Below are positions 31,841-38,145 of a stretch of 38,145 bases of DNA, piece after piece. The DNA lies in the NCBI RefSeq assembly GCF_021531915.1, contig NZ_JAFBIV010000017.1, positions 1 through 38,145 on the forward strand, given 5' to 3'. A program made the position numbers and the translations under genes. How positions within the stretch are numbered: the first letter of the stretch is position 1; every line of letters starts with the position of its first letter. The notes below the pieces were generated by a model. The model worked only from the letters and a program-made list of their open reading frames with translations, made no database searches and was not told the origin of the DNA. The DNA is from Oscillibacter valericigenes (GTDB lineage Bacteria > Bacillota > Clostridia > Oscillospirales > Oscillospiraceae).

Positions 31841-33343
31841 TTGCAAAACCGTTATGACAGAATTTTCCCCGGCACCATCGCCGCCTCCATTCTGCTGATG
31901 CTCCTTGGCGTGGCGCTGGACGATCCCGCCAACATCCTGCCGGGACTGTACCACATTGTCACCATGCAGGACCTGCTGATCACCGACTACGTTCACATTG
32001 CCGGTGTGGGCGCCACCCTGGTCAACTCCGGCCTGGTGATGATCATCTCCATTCTCATCATCAAGCTGTCGGGCGACCCCTTCAACGGCTTTACCCTGGT
32101 GGAGATGGGCCTGATGGCGGGCTTCTCCCTGTTCGGCAAGAACGTCCTCAACATCTGGCCCATCCTGCTGGGCACCTGGCTGTATGCTAGATACCAGAAG
32201 GAGCCCTTTGCCAAGTACGCCTCGGTGGGCCTGCTGGCCACCTCCCTGGCGCCGCTGGTGAGCTACATGTCCCTGGGCAGCATCCATGCCAGCCTGCCTC
32301 TCGGCATCCTCACCGGCGTGGTGATCGGCTTCATCCTGCCCTCCCTCTCCGCCTATACATACAAGATCCAGAACGGCATGAACCTGTACAACATGGGCTT
32401 TGCCTGCGGTCTGCTGGCCATGATGATCGTGCCGGTCCTCACCGCCTTCGGCGACAAGCCCGACTCCGTGCTGTACTGGGCGGAGGGCTACAACAAAACC
32501 TTCTCCATCCTTCTGCTGGTGCTGTGCGCTGTCTTTATTCTGACCGGTCTCTTTGCCACCGGCTCCCCCGCCTGGGCCGTCTGGGCCGGCTACCGGCGGC
32601 TGCTGTCCACAACAGGCCGTGCCCCCAGTGACTATCTGCGTATGTTCGGCGCCGGTCCGGTGCTGATCAACATGGGCGTCAACGGCCTGCTGGGCATGGC
32701 GTACATCCTTCTGGTGGGCGGTGACCTGAACGGCCCCACCCTGGGCGGTATCTTCACCATTATCGGCTTCTCCGCCTTCGGCAAGCACGCCTTCAACATC
32801 CTGCCCGTCATGATCGGCGTGGCCCTGGGGGCCTACGGCATGCACTACACGCCGGACTACCCCTCTTTGCAGCTGGCGGGCCTCTTCGGCACCACCCTGG
32901 CCCCCATCGCCGGCCACTTCGGCTGGCCCTTTGGCATCCTGGCGGGTTTCATCCACTCCGCCCTGGTGCTGCAGACCGGCGGCCCTGTGGCGGGACTGAA
33001 CCTCTACAACAACGGCTTCTCCGGCGGTCTCATCGCCATCGTACTGTATCCCACCATCACCGCCATCGTCCGCCACCGCCGGCCCAAGCTGCGGGACGAG
33101 GACTACTACGACCTGTTTGAGGAGAGCGCTCCCATCGACGTCTCCACCTGGCGTACTCACGTCAAGGACCACACTCCCCGGCACCCCGGCCATCCGGCAG
33201 ATTCCACCTCTACCATGCCAGAGGACGAGGATCTGGAGCCTGTCAGTGACGTGACGCCCAGCCGCTTCCCCCATATGATCGACGACGAGGACAGCGACAG
33301 CTTCGGAATCCACAGCCACGTCTCCGACGAGCAGCCCTTCTGA
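31841..33343 (+). CDS. DUF1576 integral membrane protein
   Basis: This is a 500-residue polytopic membrane protein of the DUF1576 family, whose function is not known. LITDYVHIAGVGATLVNSGL (about 46-65) and GFSLFGKNVLNIWP (about 94-107) are the recognisable family features. The protein is an internal duplication: the latter motif recurs as GFSAFGKHAFNILP (about 309-322), and MNLYNMGFACG (180-190) recurs as LNLYNNGFSGG (386-396). The last ~85 residues form a hydrophilic Asp/Glu/His-rich cytoplasmic tail. Translation starts at TTG (31841) with AAGGAGG upstream. It has its own promoter and terminator, so it is not cotranscribed with the ene-reductase. The pseudo-twofold repeat suggests a transporter, an inference. 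Confidence 0.9.
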   Translation: MQNRYDRIFPGTIAASILLMLLGVALDDPANILPGLYHIVTMQDLLITDYVHIAGVGATLVNSGLVMIISILIIKLSGDPFNGFTLVEMGLMAGFSLFGKNVLNIWPILLGTWLYARYQKEPFAKYASVGLLATSLAPLVSYMSLGSIHASLPLGILTGVVIGFILPSLSAYTYKIQNGMNLYNMGFACGLLAMMIVPVLTAFGDKPDSVLYWAEGYNKTFSILLLVLCAVFILTGLFATGSPAWAVWAGYRRLLSTTGRAPSDYLRMFGAGPVLINMGVNGLLGMAYILLVGGDLNGPTLGGIFTIIGFSAFGKHAFNILPVMIGVALGAYGMHYTPDYPSLQLAGLFGTTLAPIAGHFGWPFGILAGFIHSALVLQTGGPVAGLNLYNNGFSGGLIAIVLYPTITAIVRHRRPKLRDEDYYDLFEESAPIDVSTWRTHVKDHTPRHPGHPADSTSTMPEDEDLEPVSDVTPSRFPHMIDDEDSDSFGIHSHVSDEQPF

Positions 33344-33346
33344 TGA

Positions 33347-33389
33347 AACAAATCACCCTCGGGACCGATGGTCCCGAGGGTGATTTGTT
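33347..33389. terminator. Bidirectional terminator after the DUF1576 gene
   Basis: Perfect 20-bp arms (33347-33366 and 33370-33389) around a GAT loop, starting AACAAATC and ending GATTTGTT. It is shared with the converging antiporter gene, whose stop it reaches. Confidence 0.88.
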
Positions 33390-34654
33390 CAGGCATTCTT
33401 TTTTCTGGCGGAGGTCTTGCCTTCCGGACGGATCTCTCCAGCAGCCAGCAGCGCCCACTTGGTCAGAGTGGGGCCAACCAGCTCATAGACCAGAACAGAG
33501 AACAGAATGATGCTCCGCACCATGCTCCCGTCCCCAGGCAGAGACTGTGCGGTCAGGGCCATGCCCAGGGCCACGCCGGCCTGGGGCAGCAGGGTGATGC
33601 CCAGGTAGTTCCGGGTCTCGGGACTGCAGCCGCAGAGGGCGGCGGACCCGAAAGCGCCCAGGTATTTGCCGGCGGAGCGGGAGACGATATAGGCCACACC
33701 CAGCAGCAAAACCGCCGGATCTTTCAGGATAGTCAGGTCCAGCTCCGCGCCGCTAAGGACGAAAAACAGCACAAACAGCGGCGTGGTCCAGCCATCCACA
33801 CGGCCCATCAGTTCCTCGGAAAAGTCGCAGATGTTGCAGAAGACCGTACTCATCATCATGCACACCAGCAGTAGGGAAAAGCCGCAGTGGACACCGCCCA
33901 CGGTAAACTCCGCGGAGGAAACCGCCACCGTCAGGGCCACGCAGCCCACAGAGATGGAAAGCCGCTTGCTGCGGGAGTGAAAATACCGTTCCAGCCGGTC
34001 CAGCAGCAGTCCCATCAGGACGCCCAGCCCCAGGGAGAGCGCGATCTCCACCAGGGGCTCCACCACCACGGATACCACGCTGACGGCGCCGCTGGTGAGG
34101 GCGGAGGCCACGCCGAAGGAGACCGCGAACAGCACCAGGCCCACCGCGTCATCAATGGCCACCACCAACAGCAGCAGCCGGGTCAGGGGACCGTCAGCCT
34201 TGTACTGCCGGACCACCATCAGGGTCGCGGCGGGAGCCGTGGCCGCCGCAATGGCGCCCAGGGTCAGGGCGGCGGCAGCGGAGATCAGCTCGGGCTTCCA
34301 GAAGTGGAGGCCCAGCAGCACCACATCCACTAGGGCCGTGGTCAGAACTGCCTGCAGGATACCGATGATGATAGCAGCCCGGCCCATCTGCCGCAGCTGC
34401 TGCAGCCGGAACTCATTGCCGATGGCAAAGGCGATGAAGCCCAGGGCCGCCTGGGAAATGGCGTTGTAAGCGGATACCTGCTCCAGGGAAGCGAACCCAA
34501 GGCCCTCCACTCCCAGGGAACCGATGCAGAAGGGCCCCAGCAGCAATCCGGCGATCAGATAGGCGGTGACGGCGGGCAGCCCCAGCTTTTTGGCAAGGCG
34601 GGACATCAGCAGGCCTGACAGCAGGCAGATGGACAAGGTAAATAAGGCAGCCAC
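33389..34654 (-). CDS. CPA2-type cation:proton antiporter
   Basis: This 421-residue membrane protein belongs to the Kef/NapA-like (CPA2) antiporters, exchanging potassium or sodium for protons. About twelve hydrophobic segments are present. Typical features are GLPAVTAYLIAGLLLGPF (about 25-42), FIAFAIGNEF and the AIDDAVGLVLFAVSF segment with the paired Asp. No C-terminal TrkA/RCK domain follows; the protein ends with a short basic tail. The GTG at 34654 has GGAGG seven bases upstream and is preferred to the ATG at 34729, which lies in the promoter. The exact ion is unknown. Confidence 0.88.
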   Translation of the reverse strand: MAALFTLSICLLSGLLMSRLAKKLGLPAVTAYLIAGLLLGPFCIGSLGVEGLGFASLEQVSAYNAISQAALGFIAFAIGNEFRLQQLRQMGRAAIIIGILQAVLTTALVDVVLLGLHFWKPELISAAAALTLGAIAAATAPAATLMVVRQYKADGPLTRLLLLVVAIDDAVGLVLFAVSFGVASALTSGAVSVVSVVVEPLVEIALSLGLGVLMGLLLDRLERYFHSRSKRLSISVGCVALTVAVSSAEFTVGGVHCGFSLLLVCMMMSTVFCNICDFSEELMGRVDGWTTPLFVLFFVLSGAELDLTILKDPAVLLLGVAYIVSRSAGKYLGAFGSAALCGCSPETRNYLGITLLPQAGVALGMALTAQSLPGDGSMVRSIILFSVLVYELVGPTLTKWALLAAGEIRPEGKTSARKKNA

Positions 34655-34701
34655 GGCAGATCCTCCGGAACATACACAATTCTTTGCACGAGTAACTGCG
34701 A

Positions 34702-34746
34702 GGATACCATATTTTCCCCTGCGGTACAAGATTCACAATTTGTGAA
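34702..34746 (-). promoter_or_regulatory. Antiporter promoter with adjacent 14-bp palindrome
   Basis: On the minus strand TTGTAC (34725-34730), 17 bp, extended -10 TGGTATCCT (-10 at 34702-34707). The perfect palindrome TTCACAATTGTGAA (34733-34746) is two bases upstream of the -35, an activator-like position. Confidence 0.6.
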
Positions 34747-34787
34747 AGCAACCCATTTCCGTCAGAAAGTTTTGTGCATATCTCCAA

Positions 34788-34828
34788 CTCAAAAGAACCA
34801 TCCACGCGTCAAACGCGTAGATGGTTCT
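34788..34828 (-). terminator. Terminator of the degV gene
   Basis: A 16-bp stem (34794-34809 with 34813-34828, one G-U pair on the minus-strand RNA) is followed by TTTGAG. Confidence 0.72.
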
Positions 34829-34842
34829 CCATATGATACTCT

Positions 34843-35682
34843 TTACTTGCGCACCAGCAGCAGGCCCAGGGTGCCGGGGCCGCAGTGAGAAAAAATGGTG
34901 CAGCCCGCCTTGGCCTCGATGATCTCGCCGAAGCGGCCATCGGCCTGCAGGTACTCTCTGGCAATAGAGGCCAGGTGGTCGTCCTGGCAGGTGTCCACCA
35001 GGATCACGCGGCTGGTGTCCAGGTCCGTGCGGCCCTCCAGCCGCTCCCGCACATAGTCCGCCACCACCTTTTCGATGGAGCCCCGGTACTTTTTCACCAC
35101 TGCCAGCTTGCCATCCACCACCTCGATGCAGGGGTGCAGCTTCAGCAGGTTGGCCCCCAGAGCCGTGACGGCGGAGCAGCGTCCGCCCTTCTTCATGTAA
35201 TCCAGCCGGTCCAGCACGAAGCTCAGCTCCAGCCGGGCGGTCATGTCCTCCAGCAGATTCAGGATCTCGCTGACGCTCTTGCCGGCCTCCGCCGCCTGGG
35301 CAGCGGCCAGGACCATCATGCCGTGGCCCACAGAGAGGTTCTCCGAGCTGACCACGCTGACGCCTGGAATGCCCTCCGCCGCCAGCCGGGCATTCTGGTG
35401 GCAGCAGGAAAAGCCGGGGCCGATGTTGATGTGGATGACCGCGTCGTACTTCTCCATCTGCTCCCGGAACAGCAGCTCATAGTCGGCGATGTTCACCGCG
35501 TTGGTGGTGGTGATGTCACCGCCGGCATCCACATGGGCGGCGATGTCGGCAGTCCGGATGTCGATGCCGTCCCGGTACAGCCGGTCCCCCTTCACAATGC
35601 CCAGGGGAATGACGGAAATGTTGTGCCGCTCCAGCAGGTGCGCCGGCAGGTCGCAGGTGCTGTCAGTGGTAATTTTGATCAT
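34843..35682 (-). CDS. DegV family fatty-acid-binding protein
   Basis: This 279-residue DegV (FakB-like) protein binds a fatty acid and can present it to a fatty-acid kinase (FakA). The N-terminal TTDSTCDLP, the GDITTTNAVNIADYE loop, IHINIGPGFSCCHQNA and LDYMKKGGRCSA are all family markers. No fakA is in the window. AAGGAG precedes the ATG; an extended -10 promoter drives it. Confidence 0.93.
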   Translation of the reverse strand: MIKITTDSTCDLPAHLLERHNISVIPLGIVKGDRLYRDGIDIRTADIAAHVDAGGDITTTNAVNIADYELLFREQMEKYDAVIHINIGPGFSCCHQNARLAAEGIPGVSVVSSENLSVGHGMMVLAAAQAAEAGKSVSEILNLLEDMTARLELSFVLDRLDYMKKGGRCSAVTALGANLLKLHPCIEVVDGKLAVVKKYRGSIEKVVADYVRERLEGRTDLDTSRVILVDTCQDDHLASIAREYLQADGRFGEIIEAKAGCTIFSHCGPGTLGLLLVRK

Positions 35683-35735
35683 ACGTATCTCCTTTTCGGC
35701 CAGGTGCCGTAATCGTTTTTCTGAAAGGTCGGCGT

Positions 35736-35744
35736 ATTATACCA
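35736..35744 (-). promoter_or_regulatory. Extended -10 promoter of degV
   Basis: On the minus strand TGGTATAAT (35736-35744), a consensus -10 with TGn extension and a poor -35, 54 bases before the start codon. Confidence 0.7.
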
Positions 35745-35784
35745 CAGTTTCGCCAAAAAAACCAGTCCTATTTTGCGGCAGCAT

Positions 35785-35815
35785 AAAAAAGGAGCCGCCC
35801 CAGTGGGACAGCTCC
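35785..35815 (-). terminator. Terminator of the ABC importer operon
   Basis: On the minus strand an 11-bp stem with two G-U pairs (GGAGCTGTCCC, loop ACT, GGGGCGGCTCC) is followed by TTTTTT. Confidence 0.86.
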
Positions 35816-35825
35816 GGGTACGCAC

Positions 35826-36395
35826 TCACAGCCGCAGCAGGGCGGCGTCCAGGTCCGCCGCGTCGCTTTCGTCGTGGGTCACCAGCAGGACCGGCTTTCC
35901 CTCCGCCGCCTGCCGGACGCAGGAGAGGGCTTTTGCCCGGTTCTCTCCGTCCAGGCCGGTGAAGGGCTCGTCCAGCACCAGCACATCCGAGGGGGCCAGC
36001 AGAGCCCGGGCCAGGGCCAGACGGCGCTTCATGCCGCCGGAGAAGTCCCGGACCGGCTTGTTCCCCACGTCTCCCAGGCCCAGTTCTGCCAGCAGGGCGG
36101 CGGCTGTCTCCTCCCGGTAGTCCTTCCCCAGGACGAACCGCAGGTTCCCCATGGCGTCCAGCTGTTCCAGCAGCCGGTCCTCCTGAAAGACCGCCGCCCA
36201 GCGGCAGCCATTGGGTACCCGCACCGTGCCGCTGTCGGGCCGCTCCAGCCCCAGCAGGATGCGCAGCAAGGTGGTCTTGCCCGCCCCGGAGGGTGCCATG
36301 AGGCAGGTGACGCCGGGGCCTGCCGTAAAGTTCACGTCCCGCAGCACCGTCTCGCCGCCGTAGGATTTGCAGAGGTTATGTACCTGTATTTCCAT
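35826..36395 (-). CDS. ABC transporter ATPase, nitrate/sulfonate/taurine type, short form
   Basis: This is a 189-residue ATPase with all core motifs: Walker A APSGAGKTT (34-42), Q-loop VFQEDRLL, signature FSGGMKRRLALARALL, Walker B VLVLDEPF and H-loop LVTHDESDA. At 189 residues it is about 60 shorter than most SsuB/TauB proteins, which usually have C-terminal additions; the ATP-binding core is complete. Its ATG shares a base with the permease stop (TGATG, 36393-36397). It energises the adjacent permease and binding protein. Confidence 0.9.
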   Translation of the reverse strand: MEIQVHNLCKSYGGETVLRDVNFTAGPGVTCLMAPSGAGKTTLLRILLGLERPDSGTVRVPNGCRWAAVFQEDRLLEQLDAMGNLRFVLGKDYREETAAALLAELGLGDVGNKPVRDFSGGMKRRLALARALLAPSDVLVLDEPFTGLDGENRAKALSCVRQAAEGKPVLLVTHDESDAADLDAALLRL

Positions 36396-37165
36396 CAGCC
36401 GCCCGCCTTTCGTACCAGCGCGTCCACCAGCGCCAGAAACAGCTTTTCAAACACCACGGACACCGCCACGATGACGGCGGTCCAGGCGAAGAGGTCCGGG
36501 GTCTGGAAGTAGACCTTGGCGCTGTACAGCCGCTCTCCCATAGAGCCGCCGGGCAGGCCGATCACCTCCGCCGCGATGCCCGCCTTCCAGCACAGGCCCA
36601 GGCCCAGGGACACCGCCGTGCGGAAATGGGGCAGCACCGCCGGCAGGTAGATGCCCCGCACCTGCCGCCCCAGGGGCACCCGGAACACCCGGGCCATCTC
36701 CAGCAGCCTGACATCGGTCTGGCGGATGCCCTCCAACACTCCCAGGTATACCGGAGGGAATACCATCAGGAAGGCGATGAAGCAGGAGAGGGACCGGCTG
36801 TCCAGCCACACCAGGGCCAGGATGATAAAGGAGGCCACGGGGACCGCCTTCACCACTGCCACCAGGGGACTCAGCAGCTCCCGCACCCACCGCCACCGGG
36901 AGGCGGGGATGGCCAGCAGTGAGGCGGCGCAGCAGGACAGGAAGAACCCCCCGATGATGCGGAGGGCGGACCAGCCGATGGCCCGCCAGAAAGGCGCCGT
37001 CACCGCCAGCTCCCCCAGCCGCAGCAGGGCGGAGACGGGGGAGGCCAGCAGCAGATGACCGTTGGTCCACAGGGCGGAGAGGGCCATGCTGGCCCCCTGC
37101 CACACCAGCAGCCAGAAGGCCACCGCCCAGGGGCGTATGGAATTTTGGGCGGGGCGCTTCGGCAT
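36395..37165 (-). CDS. ABC transporter permease, nitrate/sulfonate/taurine type
   Basis: This 256-residue permease has about six membrane helices and the BPD_transp_1 signature. The EAA-like loop ALVWLDSRSLSCFIAFLMVF and LLEMARVFRVPLGRQVRGIY stretch (the ATPase-contact helix) fit SsuC/TauC/NrtB relatives. The ATG at 37165 is preferred, with GGAGG about ten bases upstream; the in-frame TTG at 37186 overlaps that site. It lies between the binding-protein and ATPase genes. Confidence 0.9.
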   Translation of the reverse strand: MPKRPAQNSIRPWAVAFWLLVWQGASMALSALWTNGHLLLASPVSALLRLGELAVTAPFWRAIGWSALRIIGGFFLSCCAASLLAIPASRWRWVRELLSPLVAVVKAVPVASFIILALVWLDSRSLSCFIAFLMVFPPVYLGVLEGIRQTDVRLLEMARVFRVPLGRQVRGIYLPAVLPHFRTAVSLGLGLCWKAGIAAEVIGLPGGSMGERLYSAKVYFQTPDLFAWTAVIVAVSVVFEKLFLALVDALVRKAGG

Positions 37166-37189
37166 AGGGGTGGTCCTCCCTTTCAAAAA

Positions 37190-38145
37190 TCAGTTTGCAG
37201 CGTTGTAGTAGAAATCCTCTCCCGGCAGCTTGCCGCCCACGGCGGTGGGCTCGGCGTCAAAGAGCACCTGGAGATAGCCAGAGAGCCGGGCTGCCAGCTC
37301 GTCCCCGGTGACGCAGACGATGTTGCAGTAGGGCAGGGCCTTCTGTGCCACAGGCGCGGCCTCAATGATGCCGAACTGGCTGATCAGCTGGGCGGCGTCG
37401 GCGTTGTTACCATTCACCCAGTCCACAGAGGCGGCGTAGTCCTCCAGGAAGGCCGCCACGGCGGCGGGATGCTCCTCCACGAAGGACTTCCGGGCCACGA
37501 CCACGCCGGTGATCATGCCGGAGCCGTTGTCCAGGGCATCCCACTCGGCGGTCAGGTCCAGGGCCATCCGCAGACCCTCGATCTTGGTCTGGGCCACGGT
37601 GACGAAGGGCTGGGGCAGCAGGGCGATGGTGGCGGCGCCGGAGGCCAGAGCCGCCACGCACTCGGCGTGCTCGCTCTTCCAGTCGATGACCACGTCCTTG
37701 TCGGGGTCGATGCCGTTCTCCGTCAGCAGGTAGCGCAGGGCGTACTCCGGGGTGCTGCCCTTGCCAGCGGCCACGATGGTCTTGCCCGCCAGGTCCGCCA
37801 TGGACTGGACCGCGTTGCCGTTTTCCACGATATAAATCACGCCCAGGGTGTTGACGGCCAGGGTCACGATCTGGCCCTCAGTCTTGTTGTACAGCACGGA
37901 GGCCAGGTTGGCGGGGACGCAGGCCATGTCCAGGTCGCCCTTGATGAGGGCGGGCGTCACCTCGTCAGCGGCGCCGGCCAGGGTGAAGTCATACAGGGGG
38001 CCGTCGGCGGACTGGGGATCGTCGCTCATCAGCTTCACCATGCCCATGGCGGTGGGGCCCTTCAGGGCGGCGATGCGGGTGGTGACGGCTTCCTCGGCGG
38101 GGGTCTCCTGGGCAGGGGTCTCCTGGGCGGGAGTCTCCTGGGGGG
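37190..38145 (-). CDS. ABC substrate-binding protein (NMT1/SsuA-like), 5' end outside window
   Basis: The frame is open to the window edge. Its beginning reads a PAQETPAQETPAEE linker (three 15-bp repeats), typical behind a lipoprotein signal, so the start codon is further right. The mature domain begins TRIAALKGPTAMGMVKLM and contains LIKGDLDMACVPANLASVLYN, SMADLAGKTIVAAGKGSTPE and ATIALLPQPFV, the pattern of the NMT1/ThiY/SsuA binding proteins. The ligand (alkanesulfonate, thiamine precursor, nitrate-like) cannot be decided. It is followed by its permease and ATPase. The ATG at 38047 is internal. Confidence 0.88.
   Translation of the reverse strand, partial: PQETPAQETPAQETPAEEAVTTRIAALKGPTAMGMVKLMSDDPQSADGPLYDFTLAGAADEVTPALIKGDLDMACVPANLASVLYNKTEGQIVTLAVNTLGVIYIVENGNAVQSMADLAGKTIVAAGKGSTPEYALRYLLTENGIDPDKDVVIDWKSEHAECVAALASGAATIALLPQPFVTVAQTKIEGLRMALDLTAEWDALDNGSGMITGVVVARKSFVEEHPAAVAAFLEDYAASVDWVNGNNADAAQLISQFGIIEAAPVAQKALPYCNIVCVTGDELAARLSGYLQVLFDAEPTAVGGKLPGEDFYYNAAN

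Noticed and set aside
31808..33319. A 503-residue open frame antisense to the DUF1576 gene
   Set aside because: Low-complexity His/Gly/Gln-rich shadow of a convincing membrane protein.
1..38145. CRISPR arrays, tRNA or rRNA genes, transposases, integrases, phage genes
   Set aside because: None found on reading both strands; the repeated units at 27233 and 27481 are only two and lack spacer regularity.

Overview
The window looks like chromosomal DNA from a high-GC, spore-forming Clostridium-class bacterium of the Oscillospiraceae type (Flavonifractor/Lawsonibacter/Pseudoflavonifractor-like). This is inferred from the strong G/C codon bias in Firmicutes-type genes, consensus GGAGG ribosome sites, sigma-A promoters of the TTGACA-N17-TATAAT form, and the sporulation genes yqfC, yqfD and a ylbJ-like gene. 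No rRNA, tRNA, CRISPR array, transposase or phage gene was seen. Thirty-nine coding regions are supported. The first (1..1178) and last (37190..38145) run off the window.

Layout. (1) 1-3017, plus strand: a polysaccharide-deacetylase-like lipoprotein, a small lipoprotein, cytidine deaminase, an 80-residue unknown and a metallo-beta-lactamase-fold hydrolase, the last three overlapping. (2) 3076-6098: a DUF2156-GNAT fusion (minus) and a sodium:solute symporter of the SNF family (plus). (3) 6288-15092, minus strand: mreB, comF, an XRE regulator, a 0.57 kb non-coding element, recD2, three small membrane proteins, ybeY, phoH, yqfD and yqfC; a ylbJ-like gene diverges from yqfC. (4) 16159-22585, minus strand: a nucleoside uptake and salvage block, deoC-deoD, then a BMP-family lipoprotein, then an ABC ATPase and two permeases. 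A sigma-A-type promoter is visible before deoC, before bmpA and before the ABC genes, with a strong terminator after bmpA. (5) 22735-27974: a secreted trypsin-like protease, a HAD phosphatase, a GNAT acetyltransferase, pyruvate kinase, a palindrome-rich repeat region and a HIT hydrolase. (6) 28271-31692, plus strand: an operon of a cyclase-family metal hydrolase, an AhpD/CMD-fold protein and an Old-Yellow-Enzyme/4Fe-4S/FAD ene-reductase, followed by an independently transcribed DUF1576 membrane protein. (7) 33389-38145, minus strand: a CPA2 antiporter, a DegV protein and a nitrate/sulfonate/taurine-type ABC importer whose binding protein is cut by the window end.

How the genes work together. 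Nucleosides would enter through BmpA-NupOPQ and be broken down by DeoD and DeoC, with Cdd, encoded elsewhere in the window, feeding in cytidine. The yqfC-yqfD-phoH-ybeY run is the classical Firmicutes sporulation/RNA-maturation operon, but two paralogous small membrane proteins follow ybeY where dgkA-cdd-era is often found. The most interesting candidates are the three-gene ene-reductase/cyclase/AhpD operon, which has a hairpin-rich leader and an unknown substrate, and the 568-bp element at 8420-8987, which has imperfect inverted termini and nested internal helices.
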